64,000 bases of DNA from Metallyticus violacea (Eukaryota > Arthropoda > Insecta > Mantodea > Metallyticidae), in NCBI GenBank assembly GCA_030762175.1, contig CM060833.1:167786501-167850500 (forward strand), in the 5' to 3' direction. Below, piece after piece: positions 60,831 to 64,000 of this stretch (its first letter is position 1; each line of letters begins with the position of its first letter). A program made the position numbers and the translations under genes. The notes under the pieces are model-generated. The model saw nothing but the letters and a program-made list of their open reading frames with translations, was not told the origin of the DNA and did not search any database.

Positions 60831-63162
60831 GTTGGCTGTCAATAGATCTGCATTTACAAGCACTGTCTTAGTCATAAAGGAAACTAACATGTTTACAAGT
60901 AACATTACATTTAGGATTAACACATTCTGTATATAATCTTCTACATTCTAGACTAAATTAGATCATCAGGACTAACTCATAATGAAGTAACCTTACTGTT
61001 TTAGCCATTTAATATTTATTAAGGATTTGAACAAATCATATTAGAGGTTAGTGATAACATTGCCCAGATCTAATGTGTATAGACATTTGTCAATAAGATA
61101 CTTTTTCAACACATTCTTAAAAGAATTACCTTGCTCAGTTTTAATGAAAGTGGGAAGTTTATTATACAGGATGATACCTATACTATATGGATCTTTATTT
61201 CTCGATGTTTTTGTCTTATACTCCCTATGATAATTATTAATTCCCCTCGTGTTGTATTCATAATGGTCACTATTTTATGATTTGTATTGCATTTTAGATT
61301 TTATTAATAAAAGAACTTTGTAGACATGCAACGATATAACTGTTAGTATATGATGTTTTCTAAATGTTTCTTTCACAGATTGGTGACTAGATAAATTGAA
61401 TATGCATCTCATACTTCTTTTTTGTAATATAAATACTCTATTTAAATTAGAAAGACTTGTTCCACCCCAGATTTCTATACCATATGTTATATGAGAGTGC
61501 ACCAGTCCATAGTAAACCATTTTAAGTGTGTCTCCTTTTAGCTGATAGGATAATTTTCTTAATAAATATAAGTTGACACAGAATTTTTTACAAAGCATAG
61601 TTACATTTTGGTTGTAGTTTAAATTTTTATCAATATAGATTCCAAGCAATTTGGTGTAACCAGTTTTGTGAATTGTGTAATAATTGCATGGTGTACAGTT
61701 GCTTTGTTCTGCTGGTACACTCATCTTCATGAGCACAAGGCTAATAAAGGGGTCCAAATAGTCTGCAGTGACATCAAGGTTTCACATCTCAAGATAGACT
61801 CCAGTTGTGAGCTCCAGCAGAGCATGCCCCACATTAGAGAGCCAAGATCAGTTTATACAACACTTGCTGACAGAGCAGGGGGGTGGGAGTTTCATCCACT
61901 GCAGCCTTAATTCATCATATATTGTTAATAAACAACGTTGTTGGTTATTAATAAACATTATTAATAGTATCATAATTAGTTTATAGTTACTAGATTTATT
62001 TTAGTGTTTTTATTGTATTTTCTTATTTTTAATAGAAGATTATCATATTTTCTTATATTTGAGTTTATGTGAAAAGTATTTAGCCCAAGTCTTCTGGATA
62101 TATCAGTGGAAAACTGCTGATGAGCCAAAGACAAAGGTTTTTGAAGATAATTAGATAAAGTTAAAGAAGTTACAATTTATTTATGTAAAGATATTAGGGG
62201 ACCAATAAATTTATTCTTATTCTATTTCATCAAATCTTACAATATGATGCAAATCACTTGTGATACAATATTTTATGGTTCAGGTGAAGCACTTTACCAC
62301 TGTGTCTTAGTTGATGATTATCAAACTCTATGGAATGCAATCTTCACTATACACTGCAGTGACTGTTAGGTTGAGAGATGCCAGTATGAAAATGGGATGT
62401 GATTATATATTCTCTAGCACTGGGCAACACTATTGTTTTCAGTCACAGATGGTTCCTTCTTGCAAGAACTGTGATCACCCACATTTTTTTTCTACCAATG
62501 CCCATCTGAAATTCAAATATTCTTAATATGCCTATCCTTGCCACTGTGGCCAATTGAAATCAAAGAGTGTTGGCCCCTTGAAAGATGAATTACTCCAGTT
62601 TGATCCTATAATCTCTCTACATTACCATTGAATGCTCATAATATTCTCCCTTGTGTTAATGTGCATTGCATCTGTATTCTTTACAGGAAGGCCATGAGCT
62701 TGAAACATTTGTCTACTGCTATCTGTTTTTGGCATAACAATTTAAAGCATATCTTTGCTAATTTTCCAGAGGTTCTACCAGTTTACTTCTATTTTTGCTC
62801 TAGCGTTACAATAGCACCAGCATAAAGATCCTTTCCAATTTTGAAGAAAACTATAAGTTACCAGCAGAGTTTCTTAGGGCAATAGAAACTCAGTCACCCG
62901 GCATTAGTAGCATTAAATTATTAAATTCTGCATTTAATTAAAATGCTTGATGAGTTAAATTTAAAAAATAAATTTTATATCCAAACAACTACGGTAGAGG
63001 AGGGCAGGATGAAGGGTAGGCAAGAGGGAAATTTATTACTTCTCTTTTTACAATTCACAGAGAATAATATTTTCAGAAAGGAAATGTTGGAGAAATTACT
63101 TTAGTGGGAACAGTGACTCCTCAGCAAGGAGGTGTTGCCTTATGCTCTACTGTAAATTCATG
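18570..63162 (+). CDS. MAPK15: MAPK15 (ERK7/ERK8) atypical MAP kinase, 10 exons, 3' end outside window
   Basis: Serine/threonine protein kinase of the ERK7/8 branch of the CMGC group. Known family roles include ciliogenesis, autophagy and secretion, with activation mainly by autophosphorylation. Ten exons join in frame to about 486 residues. Visible motifs in order: glycine loop GKGAYGIVW (residues 21-29), VAVKK ATP lysine near 42, FREI helix C glutamate near 60, HRDQKPSN catalytic loop (136-143; Gln in place of the usual Leu is diagnostic for ERK7), DFGLARS near 156, activation loop TDY with [10 protein letters not shown], then GIDMWSLGC and the [11 protein letters not shown] end of the kinase lobe near 300. 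The tail after about 320 is basic, Pro/Gln-rich and poorly conserved, as in the family. Introns are 0.4-8.6 kb and full of transposons. No frameshift or stop was found, so the gene appears functional. The last exon ends at a donor site at 63163. Confidence 0.95.
19073..19292 (+). CDS. MAPK15: MAPK15 exon 2
   Basis: Begins [12 protein letters not shown] after a TTTTTTAG acceptor. Carries [10 protein letters not shown] (ATP-binding Lys), AQRTFREI (helix C Glu) and NHPNIIKLL, and ends at FEHM before GTACAT. It leaves phase 1. Wording is very close to other ERK7 proteins. Confidence 0.95.
19340..19905. mobile_element. MITE-like element in MAPK15 intron 2
   Basis: About 50-base inverted ends. Left has ACTTTATTGACATAGA then AACCCTGTGAACCTT (19353-19389). 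Right, read on the minus strand, has the same two blocks in the same order (19850-19895). There is no coding sequence between. A SINE family 1 fragment sits near the right end. Target duplication not resolved. Confidence 0.65.
19690..19833 (+). repeat. SINE family 1 fragment
   Basis: Plus-strand, degraded: GGCCTGGAATGTTTCCTTCC, then CCACCGCCTGTGGTGCCTCA and AGTAAAAATGGGCATTAAACAC, the complement of the copies at 20430 and 46229. Ends in an A-rich tail at 19828-19838. Confidence 0.6.
19950..20925 (-). mobile_element. Penelope-like element relic, interrupted by a SINE
   Basis: The minus strand near 20920-20700 reads [13 protein letters not shown] and [12 protein letters not shown], the conserved post-RT linker of PLEs. 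After the SINE at 20430-20696 it continues near 20190-19960 with [11 protein letters not shown] and [13 protein letters not shown], the GIY-YIG core (YIG altered to YDK). Stops and shifts are present. The plus-strand (TTA)n tract overlaps near its right end. Confidence 0.65.
20430..20696 (-). repeat. tRNA-derived SINE family 1
   Basis: Read on the minus strand it starts near a tRNA-like A box (TGGCTGAGGTTGTTAAGGTG) and B box (GGGGTTCGAATCC), then a body ending in AGTAGTAAAAACAGGCGTTAAAC and an A-rich tail. It closely matches 46229-46517. The head resembles tRNA-Leu/Ser type A boxes. The (AT)n at 20518-20533 is internal. Confidence 0.8.
20951..21106 (+). repeat. (TTA)n/(TTG)n microsatellite
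   Basis: About 155 bases of TTA with an internal TTG block. The poly-leucine ORF across it is an artefact. Confidence 0.95.
21699..21833. mobile_element. Short PLE-end palindrome remnant with 12-bp target duplication
   Basis: AAGCTCTGATAT occurs directly at 21699-21710 and 21822-21833. Between them is a PLE family C end: tail TTAATTCAATTTGGAATCAAA, GTTTCA-complement, GATAATCT, then GTGAAACC-like body and the opposite arm AGATTATT. This is a minimal version of the palindromic insertions at 26621 and 34533. Confidence 0.7.
22900..23030 (+). CDS. MAPK15: MAPK15 exon 3 (catalytic loop)
   Basis: Acceptor TTATTTCAG, donor GTAAAT. Codes from [13 protein letters not shown] to NVIHRDQK. The HRDQK wording (rather than HRDLK) separates ERK7 from ERK1/2, p38 and NLK. 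It closes phase 1 and ends in phase 0, inside the catalytic loop. Confidence 0.95.
23553..23578. repeat. (TA)n microsatellite
   Basis: About 13 TA units just left of a tandem pair of PLE hairpins. Confidence 0.9.
23690..23722 (-). ncRNA. Hammerhead-ribozyme-like motif, degenerate
   Basis: Minus strand: UUGAAGA (consensus CUGANGA with C3 changed), short stem II, then CGAAAU. Probably inactive; assigned by analogy with the better copies in this window. Confidence 0.35.
23731..23764. repeat. Perfect 15-bp palindrome at PLE head-to-head junction
   Basis: AAGAAGCTTGACTTG and its exact complement are separated by TCTA. This marks the point where two opposed PLE ends meet in the first hairpin unit. 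Confidence 0.85.
23912..23949 (-). ncRNA. Hammerhead-ribozyme-like motif, degenerate
   Basis: Minus strand: UAGAAG, then stem II GGACUC-CAC-GAGUCC (6 bp) and GAAAU. Stem II is perfect but the CUGANGA box is damaged. Confidence 0.35.
25967..25993 (+). repeat. (TC)n microsatellite
   Basis: About 13 CT units. Confidence 0.9.
26194..26362. mobile_element. PLE family A minimal palindrome with 14-bp target duplication
   Basis: AGATGATATTGTAT flanks directly at 26194-26207 and 26349-26362. Inside is a near-perfect hairpin: left arm CCTAAACGTAGGTATT to CCATTTACTTATA, right arm its complement ending AATACCTAAGTTTAGG. After it comes an extra right-hand tail (ATATTACCACTCCATTGTC, then GTAAGTACAATATTTA) absent on the left. 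The same tail ends the insertions at 50697 and 53247. Confidence 0.85.
26621..26852. mobile_element. PLE family C palindrome with 13-bp target duplication
   Basis: GGAATTGATTTCA at 26621-26633 and GGAATTGAATTCA at 26840-26852 (one mismatch). Left arm AATAATCTCTTCTGA, then GTTTTCACTTATATGAGAT. Right arm: its complement with ATCATGTAAGTGAAACC and TCAGAAGAGATTATT. The longer tail (TTAATTCAATTTAGAAT) is on the left, so the long end points left. The centre keeps CCACAAAACATGTCCTGAG, half of a hammerhead. Confidence 0.8.
27805..28094 (+). repeat. tRNA-derived SINE family 2, with target duplication
   Basis: A-box-like GTAGTCTAGTGTAACC and B box GTGGGTTCAATCC at the left. Then a body with CCTAAGTATGGCTTCC, AAGCCTGAAAG, GCTGATGACC and an (AAAT)n tail. 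GAAATAAAA occurs on both sides (27796-27804 and 28095-28103). Inserted in an R1-like LINE relic. Confidence 0.8.
28200..28485 (+). repeat. tRNA-derived SINE family 2
   Basis: Second copy in the same orientation: B box GCAGGTTCAATCC, then CCTAAGTATGGCTTCC, AAGCCTGAAAG, GGGATGCTGATGACC and a tail with AAATAAACCAAAT. Diverged at the A-box side. Confidence 0.75.
28855..28936 (+). repeat. (AAT)n microsatellite, LINE tail 1
   Basis: About 27 units, directly abutting the LINE tail sequence ATTTGCTGTCAATAGACTTG. It is the 3' microsatellite tail of a minus-strand LINE. Confidence 0.9.
28937..29235 (-). mobile_element. LINE 3' tail, distal repeat unit
   Basis: TGTCAATAGACTTGTGTACA, then TTTACAAGGTATTCAGTGAT, ACCTTGGGGCTTAATCCAT. 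Matches 60595-60775 in order. No coding sequence. Confidence 0.75.
29236..29308 (+). repeat. (AAT)n microsatellite, LINE tail 2
   Basis: About 24 units between the two LINE tail units. The same position holds (GAT)n in the copy at 60774. Confidence 0.9.
29309..29570 (-). mobile_element. LINE 3' tail, proximal repeat unit (truncated)
   Basis: CTGTCAATAGACCTGCATTT, ACTGTCTTAGTCA, ATATAATCTTCTACATTCTA and AACAAATCATATTAGAG match 60832-61070. The element stops here without the reverse-transcriptase part, so it is 5'-truncated. Confidence 0.75.
29571..31385. other. Intron 3 DNA, no gene recognised
   Basis: Unclassified intron DNA with no ORF that resembles a known family. Parts with higher GC (30560-30960) may be an old transposon but carry no motif I can name. 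Confidence 0.35.
31386..31575 (-). repeat. SINE family 2 fragment
   Basis: Complement of the family body: AACATCTCAGGTCATCAGCA, TTCAGGCATGAAATGGCC, TCTTTCAGGCTGGAGGTT, TACGACACAGGACCCATTT. The tRNA-like head is missing. It ends only about 40 bases before MAPK15 exon 4. Confidence 0.75.
31614..31798 (+). CDS. MAPK15: MAPK15 exon 4 (DFG and activation loop, GC donor)
   Basis: Starts [10 protein letters not shown] after TTTTCAG. Holds [10 protein letters not shown], the activation segment with TDY, and [16 protein letters not shown]. The only splice that keeps frame into exon 5 uses the donor AAAAG/GCAAGT at 31798/31799, a GC-AG intron. The GT three bases downstream would put exon 5 out of frame with an early stop. 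Confidence 0.93.
31854..31904 (+). repeat. (TTA)n microsatellite just inside intron 4
   Basis: About 16 units, 55 bases after the GC splice donor of exon 4. Confidence 0.95.
32514..32632. mobile_element. Foldback palindrome (arms about 43 bp)
   Basis: Left arm contains GATATATGTCATACTAAACA and CACTCTTAT; the right arm is the complement (ATAAGAGTGTTTAGTATGAC). They surround a 32-base core with TTGTGTACACAAG. Size and style resemble the PLE palindromes in this window, but a target duplication is not evident. Confidence 0.7.
34035..34305 (-). repeat. tRNA-derived SINE family 2, full copy with 12-bp target duplication
   Basis: CAGTATGAAGTT is repeated at 34023-34034 and 34306-34317. On the minus strand the SINE starts with a head holding B box CGGGTTCGAACCC and ends in a poly-A (T-run at 34035-34046). 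The body carries CCTAAGTATGG and GCTGATGACCTGAG. Removing it restores the host repeat frame ([10 protein letters not shown]). Confidence 0.9.
34610..34646 (-). ncRNA. Hammerhead ribozyme motif (left arm, family C)
   Basis: Minus strand: CUGAUGA, stem II UGUGGA/UCCACA (6 bp), then AAAAC and AUAUGUC. G12 of the GAAA box is A, expected to abolish cleavage. Confidence 0.55.
35080..35116 (+). ncRNA. Hammerhead ribozyme motif (right arm, family C)
   Basis: Same motif as the left arm on the opposite strand: CUGAUGA, stem II UGUGGA/UCCACA, AAAAC, GUC cleavage triplet. G12 is again A. Confidence 0.55.
36702..36841 (+). CDS. MAPK15: MAPK15 exon 5
   Basis: Acceptor TTGTTTCAG. Codes for [29 protein letters not shown] and an ending at VPPLSQE before GTGTGT. 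This is the P+1 region, helix F Asp (DMW) and the MAPK-insert region. Leaves phase 1. Confidence 0.95.
37559..37616 (+). repeat. (GAA)n/(GGA)n purine microsatellite
   Basis: Purine-only trinucleotide tract; the poly-Leu minus ORF is an artefact. Confidence 0.95.
37988..38029 (+). repeat. (GA)n microsatellite
   Basis: About 21 GA units. Confidence 0.95.
38105..38400 (+). mobile_element. PLE family D fragment in foldback arrangement
   Basis: Arms TTCTTAATTAAATAGTGAGT, TTTAATACTCTTATGC (left, 38114) and the complement GCATAAGAGTATTAAATTGA (38358). Between them is a plus-strand PLE C-terminal relic ([15 protein letters not shown], compare [16 protein letters not shown] at 46.8 kb) and a hammerhead-like motif. 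Confidence 0.7.
38301..38331 (+). ncRNA. Hammerhead-like motif (family D), degenerate
   Basis: UUGAUG, stem II GCAGGC-AAAG-GCCUGU, then GAAACAUGUU. The CUGANGA box appears to have lost three bases relative to the 46.7-kb copy. Confidence 0.45.
38738..38754 (+). repeat. (AC)n microsatellite
   Basis: Short run of eight AC units in intron 5. Confidence 0.9.
39025..40400 (-). pseudogene. Jockey/CR1-like LINE reverse transcriptase relic
   Basis: Minus strand: [19 protein letters not shown] near 40310-40255 (first catalytic Asp), NYSLRGKIN near 40230, then after a PLE tail insertion (40141-40190) [21 protein letters not shown] near 40050-40000 and [10 protein letters not shown] near 39945-39915 (YADD catalytic pair). 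Degraded coding and an AT-rich tail with ATTT repeats continue to about 39025. Confidence 0.8.
40141..40190 (-). mobile_element. Solo PLE family A tail inside the LINE
   Basis: The minus strand reads AGGATATATTACCACTCCAT, then TCTACAGCATAATAAGTGC, the extra tail seen on the long arm of the PLE palindromes. It separates two RT blocks that are adjacent in related LINEs, so it looks like an insertion. Confidence 0.6.
40871..42064 (+). mobile_element. mariner element with TIRs
   Basis: Ends match in inverted orientation: left GAGAGTCATAATGAAAATTG; right (minus strand) GAGGATCATACTGAAAGTAA. They are flanked by TA at 40869-40870 and 42065-42066. The length of 1194 bases is slightly below the usual 1.3 kb of the family. 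The transposase relic lies between. Confidence 0.85.
41035..41945 (+). pseudogene. mariner transposase relic
   Basis: N-terminal HTH part is open: [46 protein letters not shown] (41035-41380). A shift follows, then [16 protein letters not shown] (first catalytic Asp now Asn), KDNACPHTA near 41665-41690 (second Asp kept), [19 protein letters not shown] near 41725-41790 (third Asp now Asn). Two of three catalytic acids are lost, and stops and frameshifts are present. Confidence 0.9.
42067..44308. other. Intron 5 DNA, nothing recognised
   Basis: AT-rich intron sequence without recognisable coding motifs. A slightly GC-richer patch at 43910-43995 is open in one frame but cannot splice into MAPK15 without a stop. 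Confidence 0.4.
44309..44501 (+). CDS. MAPK15: MAPK15 exon 6
   Basis: Acceptor TTCTTAG, donor GTAAAA. Phase 1 in, phase 2 out. Reads [15 protein letters not shown] at the start, then [18 protein letters not shown] and [13 protein letters not shown], the C-terminal end of the kinase lobe. In-frame junctions on both sides support it. Confidence 0.93.
45100..45335 (-). pseudogene. LINE reverse-transcriptase fragment
   Basis: The minus strand reads [39 protein letters not shown] and [11 protein letters not shown], the N-terminal RT block (IPxxW...KKGD...NYRGIxLL) of jockey/RTE-type LINEs. Only about 75 codons survive. Confidence 0.8.
46229..46517 (-). repeat. tRNA-derived SINE family 1, full copy
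   Basis: On the minus strand: A box TGGCTGAGGTTGTTAAGGTG, B-box region GGGGTTTGAATTCC, body with CCTAAACTTAGGCCTGGAAC and TTAAACACTACT, then a poly-A tail (T-run at 46229-46242). Best copy in the window. Confidence 0.85.
46605..46985 (-). mobile_element. PLE family D 3' fragment
   Basis: Minus strand: [13 protein letters not shown] start near 46960, then [40 protein letters not shown] and DAGKSLQN, the PLE C-terminal tail, followed by a hammerhead motif and the end block ATAAGAGTATCAAATCGACT shared with 38.1-38.4 kb. Confidence 0.8.
46666..46700 (-). ncRNA. Hammerhead-like motif (family D)
   Basis: Minus strand: CUGAGGA (fits CUGANGA), stem II UGCAGGC-AAAA-GCCUGC, then AAAACUAG. G12 is replaced by A, so probably inactive. 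Confidence 0.5.
47091..47243 (+). CDS. MAPK15: MAPK15 exon 7
   Basis: Acceptor CATTTCCAG, donor GTATGT. Codes for [23 protein letters not shown] and [13 protein letters not shown], matching the conserved stretch just after the kinase domain of ERK7 (VQLSVPEYR-like in vertebrates). A basic run (PKNHIR) follows. Confidence 0.93.
47726..47872 (+). repeat. (ATC)n/(GTC)n microsatellite
   Basis: About 145 bases of ATC with a GTC block and small interruptions in intron 7. Confidence 0.95.
48360..48545 (-). mobile_element. PLE fragment (family F)
   Basis: The minus strand reads [21 protein letters not shown] C-terminal motif near 48530-48480, then a tail to a degenerate hammerhead near 48400-48367. 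The first of three neighbouring PLE pieces between 48.36 and 50.76 kb. Confidence 0.6.
48367..48400 (-). ncRNA. Hammerhead-like motif (family F), degenerate
   Basis: Minus strand: UUGACAA in place of CUGANGA, but GAAAC, AU, GUC are intact. Stem II is weak. Confidence 0.35.
48565..48740 (-). mobile_element. PLE end fragment (family B)
   Basis: Minus strand: hammerhead motif, then ATGTAAGTAAGTGTGAACAA and the common tail AGGATATATTATCACTCCAT, TGTCTACAGCTTCATAAGTAC. Confidence 0.7.
48655..48688 (-). ncRNA. Hammerhead ribozyme motif (family B), intact core
   Basis: Minus strand: CUGAUGA, stem II around AAGC/GCUU, then GAAAC-AU-GUC. All universally conserved core bases are present; stem II is only about 4 bp. 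Confidence 0.6.
49016..49048 (-). ncRNA. Hammerhead ribozyme motif (family A, left arm)
   Basis: Minus strand: CUGAAGA, stem II GGAGA-GAU-UCUCC, GAAA, stem III A-U and U-A pairs around GC, cleavage after AUC. All conserved core positions fit. Confidence 0.7.
49150..49880 (-). pseudogene. PLE GIY-YIG endonuclease ORF, left arm
   Basis: Penelope-type retroelement protein, C-terminal part. The first block (49871-49629) has [27 protein letters not shown] and [15 protein letters not shown]. After a frame change, the second block (49587-49276) has [23 protein letters not shown] at about residues 52-54, CxxC at 58 and 61, YIG at 65-67, R71, H80, followed by [14 protein letters not shown] stop follows, and the C-terminal part continues in another frame to about 49,100. 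The GIY-YIG catalytic core is intact in this copy. Confidence 0.85.
49975..50617 (+). pseudogene. PLE GIY-YIG endonuclease ORF, right arm
   Basis: Plus-strand mirror of the left arm. It keeps [19 protein letters not shown] (YIG changed to YID) and from 50348 an open stretch [57 protein letters not shown], then SNGGLVGN and a stop at 50617, just beside the hammerhead. The stop shows where the PLE ORF ends. Confidence 0.85.
50614..50646 (+). ncRNA. Hammerhead ribozyme motif (family A, right arm)
   Basis: CUGAAGA, stem II GGAGA/UCUCC, GAAAC-GU-GUC. Stem III is a two-pair helix (A-U, C-G), the very short form known from PLE hammerheads. Core fits the consensus. It overlaps the end of the PLE ORF. 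Confidence 0.7.
51355..51990 (+). pseudogene. Tc1-like (IS630) transposase relic, interrupted by a SINE piece
   Basis: Plus strand: [19 protein letters not shown] and RVTVRSGF (51400-51485), [23 protein letters not shown] (51530-51580), then after a SINE fragment [17 protein letters not shown] (51705-51755, catalytic region), [20 protein letters not shown] (51815-51875). Shifts and stops separate the blocks. Same general family as the element at 12118-13380. Confidence 0.8.
51593..51650 (-). repeat. SINE family 1, truncated, with 11-bp target duplication
   Basis: T-run, then GAGTAGTGTTTAACGCCCG and TTTTTACTACTGTGGCACCA, the 3' block only. TTTTTGATCTC lies on both sides (near 51583 and 51650), so this short copy inserted on its own. 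Confidence 0.8.
52598..52758 (+). CDS. MAPK15: MAPK15 exon 8 (C-terminal tail)
   Basis: Acceptor TATACAG, donor GTTTGT. Phase 2 in, phase 1 out, fully open in the required frame over 161 bases. Codes for a polar tail ([24 protein letters not shown]). The tail diverges in this family, so support comes from splice sites and frame more than from similarity. Confidence 0.8.
53025..53057 (-). ncRNA. Hammerhead ribozyme motif (left arm)
   Basis: Minus strand: CUGAAGA, stem II GGAGA-GAU-UCUCC, GAAA, U-A and A-U stem III around GC, AUC triplet. Confidence 0.7.
53154..53186 (+). ncRNA. Hammerhead ribozyme motif (right arm)
   Basis: CUGAAGA, stem II GGGAGA-GAU-UCUCCC (6 bp), CGAAAC-GC-AUC. Core is intact; stem III has one C-A mismatch. 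Best stem II in the window. Confidence 0.7.
53880..56830 (+). pseudogene. R1/I-like LINE relic: ORF1-like part, endonuclease piece, RNase H and C-terminus
   Basis: Plus strand. 53880-54470: ORF1-like, with LIDVFRIG and [18 protein letters not shown]. 54850-55200: endonuclease-like [17 protein letters not shown] block and [14 protein letters not shown]. 55870-56400: RNase [18 protein letters not shown] (first Asp now Asn), [40 protein letters not shown] (last Asp kept). 56400-56820: [34 protein letters not shown] and KFVNSIHF-like end. The RT domain is missing, so it is internally deleted; frames shift. Confidence 0.75.
57053..57070 (+). repeat. (CA)n microsatellite
   Basis: Nine CA units. 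Confidence 0.9.
57190..57366 (-). repeat. tRNA-derived SINE family 3
   Basis: The minus strand starts GCCTCTGTCGTCTAGTGGTA, a clear tRNA-type A box, followed by a degenerate B region, CCTTACCCTGAGAAGGTGAA and a short tail. Only one copy seen here. Confidence 0.65.
57754..57875 (+). CDS. MAPK15: MAPK15 exon 9 (C-terminal tail)
   Basis: Acceptor CAATTACAG, donor CTG/GTAAGT. Phase 1 in, phase 0 out. Codes for a proline/lysine/glutamine-rich segment ([15 protein letters not shown], then QQQLQQKP), typical of a disordered ERK7 tail. No stop in the needed frame. Confidence 0.75.
57880..60560. other. Intron 9 DNA, mostly unrecognised
   Basis: AT-rich with short ORFs of no known family. One pogo-type end (TACAGTAGAACCACCATG) occurs at 59418 without a matching transposase, suggesting a solo TIR or a very old element. 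Confidence 0.4.
60590..61760 (-). mobile_element. LINE (jockey/CR1-like) with doubled 3' tail
   Basis: The minus strand 61757-61275 codes for the RT C-terminus: [77 protein letters not shown]. Downstream (leftward) is a 3' UTR of about 450 bases, then (GAT)n at 60774-60828, then a second tail unit 60590-60773. The same two-unit tail occurs at 28937-29570. Confidence 0.8.
60774..60828 (+). repeat. (GAT)n microsatellite between LINE tail units
   Basis: About 18 units where the other copy of this LINE tail has (AAT)n. Poly-D and poly-S ORFs across it are artefacts. Confidence 0.95.
61800..63076. other. Intron 9 DNA, no gene recognised
   Basis: No family assigned. Small ORFs at 62311-62526 and 62628-62825 have no recognisable domain and no neighbours that support them. 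Confidence 0.35.
63077..63162 (+). CDS. MAPK15: MAPK15 exon 10 (C-terminal tail)
   Basis: Acceptor ATTTTCAG, donor TG/GTAAGT. Phase 0 in, phase 2 out, open throughout ([15 protein letters not shown], then [11 protein letters not shown]). The donor implies at least one more exon beyond the window. Assignment rests on splice sites and frame. Confidence 0.7.
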
Positions 63163-63539
63163 GTAAGTATATTTTGGCATATAATAACTAATTAGACCTC
63201 ATATTTAATTTGCATAAGAAGGTTTTAGTTATCGTTACATATGGTTATGGCTGTAGTGATTCCAAACATTAAATTAACAGACTTTCTGAAGTATGTGCTG
63301 TTTAAAGTTATGAGGGTAAAATGCAAAAATGTGTTGAGGGTAGCATGGTAAGCTTTCCATCTTACCCTCACATTCTAAGATAAAATTAAAAAATAATTAA
63401 AACTATTTAATTTGTTAATTAAACTAATTTTAAAATTTAATATGTAGTGAATATTTTCAAATGCACTTTTAGCAAAATAAGGATTATGAACTTTTTATAA
63501 ATGCTTGTAATTTATTTTTTCAGAGGGTAGATAAATACT

Positions 63540-63960
63540 AAAGACTACCAATCATGCACGGTAACTGGACATAGAGTGAGATGGAAGAAGAAATTAAAGC
63601 AGCTAGAGAAACTTCTCTAGCTGAAGCATTAAGAAGATACAATATTCCACACGCAGATTTATGAAGACAGGGTATTTCAAAAATGTACTTGGATGATTCT
63701 CTAAAATATTTTCTCCTGCTATGGAACTGGAAGTTGTATGCCATGCACAAGAACTGTATAATATATTTTATGACTTGACCAAAGAATCATGCAAAAATTA
63801 GCTACTTGCTAGCAGTAAAAAATAACATTGAAAATCCATTTAAAAATGGAAAAGCTGGCAGAACTTTGGTGGAAGCTTCCATGGCAAGACACCTAGAAAT
63901 GGTTTTCAGAACATCAGAGTTAACTAGTCTAGGGTTAATAAAACTGTGATCCTGCAATTT
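63540..63960 (+). pseudogene. pogo/Tigger-like transposase N-terminal relic (psq + CENP-B HTH)
   Basis: Plus strand: WSEMEEEIKAARETSLAEAL and RRYNIPHADL (psq helix-turn-helix), then after a stop a degraded linker (ISKMYLDDSLKYFLLLWNW), and NPFKNGKAGRTLVEASMARH, LEMVFRTSELTSLGLI (CENP-B-type HTH; the usual PxxxxGKAGRDW wording). Stops near 63662 and 63775 show it is dead. It lies in MAPK15 intron 10, and the DDE part is not in the window up to about 63960. Confidence 0.75.
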
Positions 63961-64000
63961 TTTAATAATTTGGTTGAGGTATATGAAAAGCTTGGCTTTA

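Noticed and set aside
60735..60936. Poly-Asp and poly-Ser ORFs
   Set aside because: Both strands of a (GAT)n microsatellite.

Overview
The window looks like AT-rich nuclear DNA of an insect. One conserved gene with long introns lies in a dense mix of decayed transposons: mariner, Tc1-like, hAT, Tigger/pogo, jockey/CR1-like and R1/I-like LINEs, tRNA-derived SINEs, and many Penelope-like elements (PLEs). A hemimetabolous insect such as a cockroach, termite or relative fits the repeat mix, but that is inference. No bacterial-type genes, CRISPR arrays or intact tRNA/rRNA genes were seen.

The one host gene I can support is MAPK15 (ERK7/ERK8), plus strand. Ten coding exons run from the start codon at 18570 to 63162 and the gene continues beyond the window. 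The exons join in frame into about 486 residues. They contain a complete MAP-kinase domain with the family-diagnostic HRDQKPSN catalytic loop and the start of the non-catalytic tail. Intron 4 uses a GC-AG splice pair. The activation loop reads TDY instead of TEY. A canonical RFX X-box lies about 190 bp upstream of the ATG, which fits the known ciliary role of this kinase.

Layout: 1-3500 is AT-rich DNA with no recognised gene or repeat (perhaps 3' UTR of an upstream gene). 4200-6015 is a Tigger/pogo relic. 6899-7960 is a LINE/PLE chimera. 8700-10300 is a POGK/Jerky-like Tigger relic, 10600-11650 a diverged tandem duplication, 12118-13380 a Tc1-like element with TIRs and TA duplication, and 15932-18263 a hAT element that ends about 100 bp before the X-box. 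From 18570 on is MAPK15, whose introns hold nested TEs. A pogo-like transposase relic lies at 63540-63960.

The most unusual signal is a set of PLE-derived insertions arranged as head-to-head palindromes, from about 110 bp to 1.79 kb. Several are flanked by direct target-site duplications of 10-14 bp, so each whole palindrome went in as one unit. One arm is typically about 40-50 bp longer than the other. Many carry hammerhead-ribozyme motifs (CUGANGA, stem II, GAAA, short stem III, NUH), some on both strands of the same insertion. One of these insertions interrupts an uncharacterised arthropod repeat ORF, and removing it with one duplication copy restores the reading frame exactly.
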